Shown here: in pieces, positions 17,989-28,359 of the stretch | Layout: the number at the start of each line of letters is the position of its first letter | Position numbering within the stretch: position 1 is the first letter of the stretch | NCBI GenBank assembly: GCA_963825075.1 | Contig: CAWGRX010000030.1 | Location: 366,143 to 430,142 of the forward strand | Length of the DNA: 64,000 nt | Direction of reading: 5' to 3' | DNA from: CAWAVN01 sp963825075 | GTDB taxonomy: Bacteria; Planctomycetota; Planctomycetia; Planctomycetales; Planctomycetaceae | Notes under the pieces: generated by a model | Told to the model about the DNA's origin: nothing | Seen by the model: the letters and a program-made list of their open reading frames with translations, nothing else | Databases searched by the model: none | Translations under genes and position numbers: made by a program

Positions 17989-18777
17989 CTACAGGCCAAT
18001 CCTAGCCACAAAGTCCGAAAAGGCGGGAGAAACTTCTCGCCACTTACAACCACCTTCACCCCAATCATTGGCAATTACGCGAGGATCAGTTTCGTCAGAA
18101 TCTCTAAAATCAAGCGCCAATCCAAGATCGTCGCCAATGTTCCGGTTCACGGCGACGAAGAATGACTTGCTTACATCTCGCCAGGGTAGATCAGGCACAT
18201 GCACAGTCTCGCTGCCTCTCATTTCATGAAACACTGACGAAGAATCAGGGTTGTCTGCCAAATGTCCTGATGACTCAAATTCCATCTGGTCAAGAGTCAG
18301 GAAATCTATTGGTTCATCGAGGAACGGAATCATTTCCTTGATTACGTCATCGCCGGGATGCGTCCATCTTTCAGTTTCAATCAACAATAATAGCAATCGC
18401 GGTACGTGTAATCCGCAAATTGTGATTCTCTCCCGCGGGTGCCTGGCAAATCGCATGCGTTCTGACGCCGTAGCCCAGTCGTATATCTGACCTTCAGAGA
18501 AACTTCGGATGGGACACCAACGAATGACATGCCTTCCAAACAGTTCCGGGCAGTCGGCCGTTTGCGTATTCATACCGACGCGAATCGCCAGCCCGCTTCC
18601 GTCGAACTCGACGTGCCTTAGGTACTCTCCTTTATCCAGAAACACATCTGCATAAAGGTAAGCGCGTCCGCCCATTGGTGTGCTCCAGAATCGTTGGGTG
18701 ACGATGCGAGCTTCCTTTGCGTTCGACGGCATTCGCAGCGGTAGGTCAGTGAATATCGGCACTTGAAATTCTCTCAT
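17989..18777 (-). CDS. SUKH/SMI1-KNR4-like protein
   Basis: 262 residues. The C-terminal half fits SMI1/KNR4 (SUKH) proteins: acidic FLTLDQMEFESSGHLADNPD, SFFVAVNRNIGDDLGLALDF, and the family-style ending CKWREVSPAFSDFVARIGL. SUKH proteins commonly serve as immunity proteins to secreted or contact toxins. The N-terminal ~110 residues are not recognised. No partner toxin is visible next to it. The codon use is slightly more AT-rich than its neighbours, which suggests transfer. Confidence 0.6.
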   Translation of the reverse strand: MREFQVPIFTDLPLRMPSNAKEARIVTQRFWSTPMGGRAYLYADVFLDKGEYLRHVEFDGSGLAIRVGMNTQTADCPELFGRHVIRWCPIRSFSEGQIYDWATASERMRFARHPRERITICGLHVPRLLLLLIETERWTHPGDDVIKEMIPFLDEPIDFLTLDQMEFESSGHLADNPDSSSVFHEMRGSETVHVPDLPWRDVSKSFFVAVNRNIGDDLGLALDFRDSDETDPRVIANDWGEGGCKWREVSPAFSDFVARIGL

Positions 18778-18813
18778 GGCATCTGACCTTATATGCTTTG
18801 AAGGGTCCCACTC

Positions 18814-19236
<423 letters not shown>

Positions 19237-22200
19237 GTTGTCCTCCGTTGGTTCGGCTTTTTCACCCAAGTGGAACACCGAGTTGTGAATCACCCGGCTG
19301 AACTCGCGGCCGTCTTTGTCTTTAAGTCGGCAGCGGATTTCCATGCCCCAGGTGGGTTTGAGGTCGGGGGTTTTCAGGGTCAGCGTTTTGCCATCTTTGG
19401 AAAGACTCGCGGCGGTGACGGCGAGGGGATTTTCGTTGTAATGCTTGGAACCGTAGTTGGCCGTGCGTTTGAGGTCCCAGGTTTTGATGGCGTAGTTGTT
19501 TGGGATCGGACGCGGCGGCAGGGTCCAAGGGATCGGTCCAGGTGATTTCGATTTCGCCGGTTTTGGCCTTGAGGCCGATGGGCAAGTGCATCGGTTTGCC
19601 GGTGGCGCGGATGCGGTACAGGCCGCCGGGCGCGGTGGCGCTGCCCGCCCAGGCGAACATGCCGCAGGTGTAAAGCTGCCGATCTTTGGGATGAAACCGC
19701 CCGCGCATCACGCCGGTGGGCAGGGAGCCGATGGGCAGTTCGCACATGCCGCCCTGCTTGTGGCCGGCCGACTTCTTCAAAGGGAACGACGAAGATCTTG
19801 CCGTAGCCGTAGGAGAGATTTAATAAGCGAACCGGCGAGCGGTCCCCAGGCATCTTTGGGCACCCACAACAGCTCGGCGGGCGAGCGGTCGAAGCTGTTC
19901 GTGATCCAACACAGCGGCTGCTGCATCGCCTCGTCGGAGGAATCGGTCACATCGTGGTAGCCGAACATGTTGCCGTAAAACCCGCCCTCGCTGACCCAGT
20001 TGATGCGGTTCTTGGGATTCCAATGGCCTTCCTGGTCGGTGACGACGAACGTGCCGTCGGGATTGAGGCACACGCCGTTGGCCGCCCGGAAGCCGGTGGC
20101 GAGGATGTCCGTCTTCGAGCCGTCTTTGGAAATCCTGAGCAGCGTGCCATGATGCGGCACCACCGCGGGGAGCGCGTGGCGGGCGGACTTGGCGTAATAG
20201 AAATTGCCCGCCTCATCGACCTGCAGCCCCATCGCGAACTCGTGGAAGTGGTCGGTGACCTGATGATCGTTGTTGAAGCATTCATAGAAATCCGTTTCGC
20301 CGTCGCCGTTGTAATCGTGGAGGATCACCAACTGGTCCCGGCAGGTGACGTGGATTTTTCCATCGACGATCTTCACCCCCAACGGTTGAAACAATCCGCT
20401 GGCAATCCGCTGCCAGGTGAGTTTGGCGTCTTTTTCGCCGAGGTGGTTCAACCCGCTCAGCATCCAGACATCGCCGTCCCAGGCGGTGATCGCGGCCCGG
20501 TCGCCTTCGGGATAAAAGTCAATCCCCGTGAGCCGCACCTGGGCCAGCCAGGGGTTGGCTTCGGGGATCGTGAGCACATCCACCGCAAACGGACCGTTGG
20601 TTGGGCCAAGCTGCGGTAGGGTGGTGAGCTTTTGCGGCCAATGCGCGGGACCGCCTTCGGTGAGTTTTTTCAAATCGGCGGTTGTTTTATCCACCGGCAG
20701 TCGTGCTGCGATGTCGGCGGGTGATTGATCGGGTTTTGCAGTCGTCATCCATAACGTGAACTTGAGCGGCTTCGCACCGGCGGGAATTTTTAAACACAAC
20801 CGCGGTCCGTCGGCGAACCATTTCGCGCCCTTTAATGGTTCAAACAATCCCGCAACGATGGGGCCGCTTTCAGAACCGCCGCCCGTGTTGTGCCAGGTGC
20901 CGTCGTGGTGATCGGAACTCGCATCCACAATTTTCCCGGCTTTCGCGGGGGACGTGAAATCCCAATGGGCGATCGGCCCGGTTTTGGTTTGGCGGGGCGA
21001 TTTCAATTCGTCGTCATCCAAGGCCGATTGATAGAACCGCACGTCCGCGAGTTCGCCCTGGAAGAACGTATTTGGGCCGGGGAAGTTCGGGGAGGTGTAA
21101 CCCACGCGCAGCACGTGCTGTTCGACATCGGCTTTGGGACGCAGCTTTTTTTGGCCGGCAGACTGGCCGTCGATGAAGAGTTCCGCAATCGCGGATTTCT
21201 GCTGCCAACGCAGGGCCACATCGTGCCATTTGCCATCGTTAACTCGCTTTGACGATTGCACGACGCCGACCCAACCGATGTCATAGCACAACCGCCCGCC
21301 GCGCACGAAGAATGTTTTGCCGTTCGGAATCCAATTGCCTTCGGGCTGGGTCTTCGCCAGGATCGTGCCGCCTTCTTTGGTCTTGATTCGCGCGGTGATC
21401 GTGAAATCGCGATGGGTCATATCGAAGGCATCGCCGGCGGGGACCTCGGCGTAGCTCGTTCCGTCAAACTGCACTTTCGCGGTTTGAGGCGTGGGCGTTG
21501 AAGATCCCAACTGCACCATCTGTGAAAGTTGCTCCAGTGGGGGCTGCTTTTCGGGCGAGGTGGCCACCAAGAGAATCATCTCCCGATCCCGCGGCCCCAA
21601 GTTGAACGACCGTGTGAAAATCGGAGCCGGGGTTTTGGATTCCTGTTTTTCTTGATTCCCTTTGGCTTCTGTCGAAGGCTCGGCGGCGGCGATCATTCCC
21701 GGCATTTCGAGAATGTCGGTCTGGCCGATCTCGTAGGAAATGATGAGCTTGTCACCGTGATAATACAGGCCGCGATAGTTGGCCCAATCTTTGGGTAAGG
21801 GGCCGTAGCGTTTGCCGTCGCGGCCGAGGATTCGCTGATCATCGGCGAACGAGCCGGTTTCTGGGTTGGCCCAACCGGGGCCGTCGGGGTTTTCGAGAAT
21901 CAGATCGCCGGCAATCGTGGGATGGGTTTGATGCCGGCCGTTAAAGTGAATGCCGTTCCAATCGATGAAGCCCCGCCCCGTCCAGGCCCCGGCCATGCGG
22001 AAGGTGTCGTGATCGAAGATCATAAACGCCCGCCCGCGCGAGACGCCGCCGGCACCGGGATCGAGCCGGGCCGCGATGCCTTTGTACGCGAAGTTGTTGC
22101 CGCCCTTTCCGATTTCGTAGGTGTTAATTAGCCCGCTGCCGTAGTCCATCGTGACCCACGGCTCGATCACGCGCGGCGCGGGGCCGCGGGTGTCGCCCTG

Positions 22201-23178
22201 GGGCAGGCTCTTCAAATAGCCGTCGGTGATTTCAAAATACTGGGACGGATTGTGGGGCTTGAGGTAGGCTTCGCGAATGTAATGGATCACGTCGTACTTT
22301 TGCTGCGGGACCATCCAGGCTTGCGGGACCATCAGCCCGAAGCCCCGCGTGAGGGTTTGGTACATCGTGAAAGGGTCGTTGCCGTTTTTGAACTTGCCCG
22401 TGGCGAACCGCAGCGACGTGGGCAGCGAACCGGGCCGATCGACCGTGCCGTGGCAGTTGATGCACAACCTGAGATAAATCGCCTCGCCCCGTTTGTAGGC
22501 TTGGCGATCGAGGTCGCTGAGCAGTCCCGCATGATCGACGCGGTTTTCGTATTCGGGGATTCGCATGGCGAACAGCGCTGGCGGCGGCTGGAGTTCCTGG
22601 GCGCGGGGCAGGCCGCCGTCGCGGATTTCCATGAGGTACTTGAGCAAGTCCAAAAACTGCTGCCGGCTGGTCAATTGGTTCGCAAGACCTTCCGGCATTG
22701 CGGATTTCTTGCCGGGCACGCTGCCTTCGACATCGTCCGTCTTGATCGTCACCTGCTTGCCGTCGCGGGAGAGATCCCTGAGCACGATTTGTTTGTCGTC
22801 CTTCTTGACGAGGATGCCGGTGATGGTGATTCCCGATCGGGTCAGCACGGTGAGGGACTCAAAACCTTTGCGAATGGTTTTGGAGGGTGAGAGAACGGCT
22901 TCGACGAGCTGCGCCTCTTCGGGTTTGGGATCGAGCTTCGTCAAATCGGGGCCGAGGCCGTTGGTGGAACCGTCCACGCGATGGCATTTGGTGCAGGCGA
23001 CATACGGCTGATGAAACACGATCGCCCCCCGCTGGGCATCGCCTGATTCCTGGGCGGCTTTTGCGAGATCCGCCGCCGATTCGGTTTTCAAGTGCTCTTC
23101 GAGATTTTGAGCGAGCACGGAATCGGCCAACCCCACCGCCAACGCGATGGCATAAAACAGCGCGCGATAATTACTCAT
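19237..23178 (-). CDS. Giant secreted two-haem cytochrome with DUF6797-like, LamG-like and propeller regions, frameshifted
   Basis: About 1300 residues after joining frames. Signal peptide at the start (MSNYRALFYAIALAVGLADS), first haem site CTKCH (~83), second CINCH (~238), then a DUF6797-like block (GRAFMIFDHDTFRMAGAWTG), a LamG-like concanavalin fold (~570-780) and a PQQ-dehydrogenase-like propeller (NGVCLNPDGTFVVTDQEGHW). It is probably a periplasmic oxidoreductase of the planctomycete 'membrane-bound dehydrogenase' type. The last 300 codons are broken at three places (near 19825, 19780 and 19510; the last is AAA for AA). Correcting these gives SLLNLSYGYGKIFVVPFE, then GMCELPIGSLPTGVM, then NNYAIKTWDLKRTANYG. 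Substrate unknown. Confidence 0.8.
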
Positions 23179-23564
23179 ATGATTCCTGCTTTTCTATTCT
23201 GTGATGCGAACGATGGTAGCTTTTATTTCCTGGGCAAATCGGAAATGGAATTGACCAGTCTCTTCACTCAGAGTGCGCTTCACGACTCTGGGCTTTGGTA
23301 TATAACCGCTTTGCGGTGAAAACTTCACGGAAAAACAACTGTCTTCTTCTCAAAGGTTTGGGTCATTGAGATTTGGAATATGTTTCGGGATTCGGATTTC
23401 CCTATTTTGGTTGTGTGAAAAGGCGGGGTTGTCAATTGCAGCCGGATGAACTGGCGTTTTTGGGCAAAGGCTGCATAATCATGCCTTGCCGATGATTCTT
23501 ATCTTAAAGGCCATCGTAACGGTCATCGCTAGAGAATGGCAATCGGACGAAAAGAAAGGCACGC
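23179..23564. other. Intergenic region between divergent cytochrome and transporter genes
   Basis: 386 bases, more AT-rich than the flanks. No gene or RNA was recognised. It must hold promoters for the two divergent genes; I could not assign them. Confidence 0.4.
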
Positions 23565-25059
23565 TTGGTGCTCTCGCAATTGCTGCAGCTTCAGATTTTG
23601 ACGCCTTGGTTTTTGGGCATGGTGCTGGGCACGTTCGTCGGAGCGACGCCCGGCTTAACCGCGACGATGGCCGTGGCGCTCATTGTGCCGATCAGCTATC
23701 ACCTGGACCCGCTGGCGGGGTTGGCGATGATTATCGGCGTGAGTTTTACCGCGATCTTCGCGGGCGACATCCCGGCCACCTACTTGCGGATCCCCGGTAC
23801 GCCCGCTTCCGCCGCGGCGACTTTGGACGGCCACGAACTGGCCAAGAAAGGCAAAGGTCAACTCGCGCTCACGCTCGATTTGTTCTGTACGCCCTGGGTG
23901 GACTGATCGGCGTGACAATGCTGATCTTCATCGCCCCGCAGCTCGCGCGGTTTGCCCTCAAGTTCGGCGACTACGAATACTTCTGGCTGGCCGTGTTGGG
24001 CCTGGCGATGAGCGCGCTCGTCAGCATGGGCCAGACCAGCAAAGGCCTCTTAGCCGCGGCTCTGGGCATGTTTGTTTCCACCGTCGGGCAGGATCAGGTG
24101 AGCTACGTTTCGCGGTACACCTTCGGCATCGTCGATGTTCAAGGCGGACTGCATTTTATTCCCGTAATGATCGGCATGTTCGGCCTCTCGGAAGTTTTGC
24201 GGAACGTGCGGTATCCCGACCGGCTGGCGATGTCCGCCGCTCCCGAAGCGAAAAAAACCACAGCGAGAGAAACCTTCGCGGAGATTTGGATCAAACGCTG
24301 GACGGTGTTAAAGTCCGCTCTGACGGGGACGATTATCGGAGCGCTTCCCGGAGCCGGTGCCGACATCGCCGCGTGGGCGCCTACGGCATCGCCAAGCGGA
24401 CTTCCAAGCACTCGGAAAAGTTCGGCCACGGATCGACCGAAGGCGTGATCGCACCGACGAGCGCGAACAACGCCGCCGTCGCGGGGGCTTGGATCCCGGC
24501 TTTGGTGTTCGGCGTGCCGGGCGATGCGGTGACGGCGATCGTGCTGGGCGTGCTCTTGGTGCGCGGCATTCGGCCGGGGCCGATGCTCTTCGAGCAATCC
24601 GGCGGACTTTTGCAGTCCATCTTCGCGATCGCCCTCATCACGCAGTTCCTGTTGATTCCCTGCGGCTACGCAGGCATCAAGTTTTTCGCCTGGATTCTCA
24701 AACTGCCCCGGCACATTGTTTTGGTCGGTGTGCTCGTGTTTTCCATCGTCGGTGCGTTTGCCCTCCGCAACAACCTGTTCGATGTGTATGTGATGTTCGG
24801 CTTCGGCATTCTGGGGTTCTTTTTGGAATCCTGGCGCGTGCCTTTGGCTCCCTTGATCCTGGGATTGATCTTAGGCCCTTTGGTCGAAGAGAAACTTCGC
24901 GCCGGCCTCATTGCCAGCAGCGGCAGCCTGGAGCCATTCTTCACCCGCCCGATCTGCTTGACTTTGATCGCGATTCTGGGAATCACGTTGTTGGCGAGGC
25001 CTGTCGGGTATGTTATTGGCTGCGTGTGGAACCGAAAACGATACGCGAACCGGGGCTAG
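23565..25059 (+). CDS. Tripartite tricarboxylate transporter TctA-like permease, two frameshifts
   Basis: Large membrane permease of the TctA (TTT) family, which takes up di- or tricarboxylates with a periplasmic binding protein. The N-terminal part has the family motif VGATPGLTATMAVALIVPIS and IPGTPASAAATLDGHELAKK. The frame breaks near 23890 and again near 24380. The remaining frames restore the family order: GLIGVTMLIFIAPQLARFAL, TGTIIGALPGAGADIAAW, then KRTSKHSEKFGHGSTEGVIA and hydrophobic helices to 25059. Total ~500 residues matches TctA. The start is probably TTG with AAGAAAGG upstream. No TctB or TctC gene is adjacent. Two indels make it either a pseudogene or a sequencing artefact. 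Confidence 0.8.
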
Positions 25060-25291
25060 CGCCCCTGTCTATTACCCACAAGTCATAAGCCATTTGTTGA
25101 CAATGACTTACAGAGATTTATACAGACGAACACTAAATGATGCAACCCTGTGTGATTCATAGAGTTGCAACATCAGTGATTGTTGATATATCCCCTTTTT
25201 CGGACTTGTGGGTAATAGACAGGCTAGCGCCCTGCGGCTAATGAATCTGAGAACTTGGTGGACCATTAGCCGCAACGCGCTAGCGTCGGTT
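25048..25291. repeat. GCTAGCG palindromic REP, interrupted by a MITE
   Basis: Without the insert, AACCGGGGCTAGCGCCCTGC and onward is mirrored by CATTAGCCGCAACGCGCTAG ending GTCGGTT, about 24 of 28 arm positions matching. It begins at the TctA stop codon, so it may also act as a transcription terminator. Confidence 0.65.
25064..25223. mobile_element. 160-bp MITE with 21-bp terminal inverted repeats and 8-bp target duplication
   Basis: Perfect 21-base inverted ends (CCTGTCTATTACCCACAAGT plus C at 25064; its complement ends at 25223) enclose non-coding DNA. Both sides are flanked by CTAGCGCC (25056-25063 and 25224-25231), an exact 8-bp target duplication. A diverged copy in the opposite orientation lies at 63511-63674. 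It encodes no transposase and must be moved by one elsewhere. Confidence 0.85.
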
Positions 25292-25381
25292 CTTCCTCTG
25301 CGAACCTATGAACCGGGGCGGACCACCCTGCGGGCGGTGCCCGCCTGCGGCTAATAAATGCGACTATTCTTTGTCGAGCGA

Positions 25382-25990
25382 TCAGCGGGTGAAGCTGAAG
25401 AGGGCATCGACCAGCATCGCCAGGAAAGCCGCCGCCAAGCCGGCCACCGCCAAGGATACGGACAACAGCAGCCATTCGTTCCAGGCCAGTTCGGTGGCCC
25501 AAAACCGGGAGTACGGGGACTCGACCGATTGCCCCCAATACAGCAGACCGCCGCCGAACCCCAACAGCATTCCCGGCAGGCTCAAGCGGTACGATCCCAA
25601 GAATCGGCCCATGCCCCGGCCGAGCCAGCGTCCGACCCACAGCCCCAAAAATCCGCCCGCCGGACAGGTGACCAGAGCGATCACATAGCCCAACACGCCC
25701 AGGCGGAAGGCCAACTCGATCCCCGCCCAACCGCCGCCCGCCGCTCCCAGAACCAGACAGCACACGATGCACAAGCCGTGGCACAGAAACCGCATCAGCC
25801 GCCGCAGTCCGGTTTCGCGCTGAGAAGTTTCCGGTTTCGTGGAAACAGCTTGAGCCGCGGGGCCGGATTTGTCGCCGGACACGGGCAGAGGTTCCCCGCA
25901 ATGCGAGCAGGACAGCGTCCGGCCCGCGTATTGTGGGGGAAAGAGATTTTCATTGCCGCACACAGGGCAGCGAATTGATAACGGTTGCAT
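25382..25990 (-). CDS. Zinc-ribbon membrane protein
   Basis: 202 residues from MQPLSIRCPVCGNENLFPPQ. The N-terminus holds a zinc ribbon (CPVC ... CSHC). After a ~40-residue linker come four or five hydrophobic segments (LCIVCCLVLGAAGGGWAGIE, VLGYVIALVTCPAGGFLGLW and others). Such proteins are frequent in planctomycetes and have no known role. Divergent from the DUF456 gene. Confidence 0.7.
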   Translation of the reverse strand: MQPLSIRCPVCGNENLFPPQYAGRTLSCSHCGEPLPVSGDKSGPAAQAVSTKPETSQRETGLRRLMRFLCHGLCIVCCLVLGAAGGGWAGIELAFRLGVLGYVIALVTCPAGGFLGLWVGRWLGRGMGRFLGSYRLSLPGMLLGFGGGLLYWGQSVESPYSRFWATELAWNEWLLLSVSLAVAGLAAAFLAMLVDALFSFTR

Positions 25991-26243
25991 CCTGAAGGGT
26001 CCTGTTCCTGGATTCATTCTACCGCGTGCCGCCGGCTCAATCACGGAGTTCCCGCGCCGAATTGAGAAAAAATCCTCGACGACAATTCGCTTTGAGGAGT
26101 TCGCTCTTCCTTTCTATTCCCCGGAAACGGGAAATTATTGGAAATTGGAAAAGAATTTCCGGGCTTCTCAAATCAATCCCCACCGCGACAATAACGGGAG
26201 CGGGAAGCAGATTGGCCGTTGGATTTCCAGGAGGTGCCGCGGG

Positions 26244-26795
26244 ATGGTGTATGTTTGGGCGATGTTGCTGTTTGTGGGAAATGTTTTGGCGTGGATTTCC
26301 ACAGCTTTCACGCTGCCGGGCAACTGGCTGATCCTCGGTTTCACGGTGCTGTATGCCTGGTTGCTGCCCGCAGGCATGCAGCCGCGAATCAGTTGGACAG
26401 TGGTCTGGGTGGCGCTCGGCTTGGCGGTGTTGGGGGAGATCGTCGAGTTTCTCGCCGGGGCCGCGGGAGTCGCTCAGCAGGGCGGAAGCCGCCGGGGCGT
26501 GGTGGCTGCGATCCTGGGAGCGATCGTCGGCAGCCTGGCCGGGGCCGCGATTGCTGCGCCGGTTCCGGTCGTCGGCCCATTGATCGGAGCCTTGCTCGGC
26601 GGATCGGCGGGAGCGTTTGGGGGAGCTTATCTCGGCGAGATGGGGACGGGCCGGCCCCATACCGAGCGGTTGGCCATCGGGAAAGGCGCGTTTATCGGCC
26701 GGCTGTGGGGAACCGCGGGCAAGCTCATCGTCGGCGTGATCATGCTGATGCTCGTCACGCTGGATTCCTTCTTCGACCTCGCGTCGGCAAATTGA
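26244..26795 (+). CDS. DUF456 family membrane protein
   Basis: 183 residues starting MVYVWAMLLFVGNVLAWIST, with GGAGG nine bases upstream. Hydrophobic helices and the Gly-rich middle (RGVVAAILGAIVGSLAGAAI, GPLIGALLGGSAGAFGGAYL) are typical of DUF456 proteins. Function unknown. A PIN toxin gene follows 18 bases later. Confidence 0.85.
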   Translation: MVYVWAMLLFVGNVLAWISTAFTLPGNWLILGFTVLYAWLLPAGMQPRISWTVVWVALGLAVLGEIVEFLAGAAGVAQQGGSRRGVVAAILGAIVGSLAGAAIAAPVPVVGPLIGALLGGSAGAFGGAYLGEMGTGRPHTERLAIGKGAFIGRLWGTAGKLIVGVIMLMLVTLDSFFDLASAN

Positions 26796-26813
26796 ATCTG
26801 TCAGGAGACCGTC

Positions 26814-27230
26814 TTGCATCGCGTGCTGTTGGATACCAATGTGTTGATCGCGGCGGCTTACAATCGGAGTTCCGCAAGTGCCCGAATTGTGGACCGCGTC
26901 GAACGCCGCGAGTTGACGATGATCGTCAGCCCGGCGATCGAACACGAATATGAAAGGCTCTTTCCTAAAGCGATCCGCTACCCCGCGGAACGGAAACAGA
27001 TCTGGAAAATCGTCGAACTTGCGGAAGCGGTCGTGCCCGAATCCAATCCCCCCGTCACCGAAGACCGCGACGACGACAAATTCCTCGCGGCCGCCGTTGC
27101 TGCGAACGCGGAAGTCATTATCTCCAACGACCAGCACCTCCTGGCCGTGCATCCCTATCGGGGAATCGACATCCTCCGGCCCGCTGCCTTCTGGCGGAGA
27201 TACCTCGATGTAGAAGAGCATTCGGACTGA
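26814..27230 (+). CDS. PIN domain toxin component
   Basis: 138 residues of a PIN-domain RNase (the 'putative toxin-antitoxin system toxin component' type). The acidic metal-binding residues appear in VLLDTNVLIAAAYN, in EHEYERL, and in TEDRDDDKFLAAAVAANAEV ending IISNDQHLL. Such proteins cleave RNA when free of antitoxin. The start is TTG with AGGAGACC six bases upstream. No antitoxin-sized gene is adjacent: the upstream gene is DUF456 and the downstream one GH62, so it is an orphan or is controlled otherwise. Confidence 0.85.
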   Translation: MHRVLLDTNVLIAAAYNRSSASARIVDRVERRELTMIVSPAIEHEYERLFPKAIRYPAERKQIWKIVELAEAVVPESNPPVTEDRDDDKFLAAAVAANAEVIISNDQHLLAVHPYRGIDILRPAAFWRRYLDVEEHSD

Positions 27231-27321
27231 TTTCCCCACGGAAATCTTGTGTCGTTTCGCTTATAATTCGTCCTCGACGCGTTCGCGCATTCAATTCGCG
27301 GATTTCAACGGGGAAAAGCCG

Positions 27322-28359
27322 ATGAAGAGATGGGATGGCAAGTTGCACCGATGGTTCGTGTTGGCTGCGGTCGCTTCGATTTTTTATTCGGAAGCACTGG
27401 CCGAAGAGCCGGCGATCGCAACGGGGGAGTTCCAGTGGACGACCGGTCCGCCTGTGGTTCTTCCGCAAGACGTAGCGGGCATTTCTTGTTATTCGATCAA
27501 AGATCCCACCGTGGTCCGGCACGAAGATCGCTGGCATTTGTTCTGCACGATTCGCGGCAAAGAGCGCAGCCACGCCATCGTCTATCTGAACTTCGCCGAC
27601 TGGGACAAAGCCAACGCTGCGCCTCGGCAGGTGCTGCCGATGCACGCGGGTTATTTTTGCGCTCCGCAGGTGTTCTATTTCGAACCGCACAAGCGGTGGT
27701 ATTTGATCTGCCAGGCGGCGAGCGACAAATGGACGCCCAAATATCAGCCTGCCTTTTCCACGACCGAGAAGCTGGCCGACCCTTCTTCGTGGACGCCCCT
27801 CCAGCCGCTGTATGACAAAAAGCCCGAAAACATAAAAGCCTGGCTGGATTTCTGGGTGATCTCTGGCAAGGCGAAAGCTCATTTATTCTTCACGTCGCTG
27901 GATGGGAAAATGTGGCGGGCGGAAACGTTGCTGGCGAAGTTTCCGCACGGCTGGTCGCAGCCAAAGGTGGCTTTGGAAGGCGACGTGTTCGAGGCGAGCC
28001 ATACCTATCGGCTCAAAGGGGACGGTCGCTTTCTGACGTTGATCGAAGCCCAGAACGGCCGCGGCTGGCGGTACTATAAAGCCTATCTCGCCGATCGCCT
28101 GGAAGGACCGTGGAAACCCTTGGCCGCGACAAAGGAAAAAGCGTTCGCCTCGATGAAGAACGTCGAACAGCCCCAGGAACACTGGACCCGCAGCATTAGC
28201 CACGGCGAGTTGCTCCGGGACGGTTTTGATCAACGCCTGGAAGTCGATCCAACGCGGCTCAGGTTTCTGTTCCAGGGCGTCGCCGAGAAAGACCGGCAGG
28301 GAAAGAAATACGGCCAAATCCCCTGGCGACTCGGCCTCTTGGAACCGGCGCTGCCTTAA
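27322..28359 (+). CDS. Secreted GH62-like alpha-L-arabinofuranosidase
   Basis: 345 residues with a signal peptide (MKRWDGKLHRWFVLAAVASI, then ALAEEP). The five-bladed propeller of GH62 is indicated by SCYSIKDPTVVRHEDRWHLF (catalytic Asp in KDPT), FCAPQVFYFEPHKRWYLICQ, and WLDFWVISGKAKAHLFFTS. GH62 enzymes release arabinose side chains from arabinoxylan. The start at 27322 follows GGGGAAAAG. It overlaps the convergent cardiolipin synthase stop by four bases. Confidence 0.82.
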   Translation: MKRWDGKLHRWFVLAAVASIFYSEALAEEPAIATGEFQWTTGPPVVLPQDVAGISCYSIKDPTVVRHEDRWHLFCTIRGKERSHAIVYLNFADWDKANAAPRQVLPMHAGYFCAPQVFYFEPHKRWYLICQAASDKWTPKYQPAFSTTEKLADPSSWTPLQPLYDKKPENIKAWLDFWVISGKAKAHLFFTSLDGKMWRAETLLAKFPHGWSQPKVALEGDVFEASHTYRLKGDGRFLTLIEAQNGRGWRYYKAYLADRLEGPWKPLAATKEKAFASMKNVEQPQEHWTRSISHGELLRDGFDQRLEVDPTRLRFLFQGVAEKDRQGKKYGQIPWRLGLLEPALP

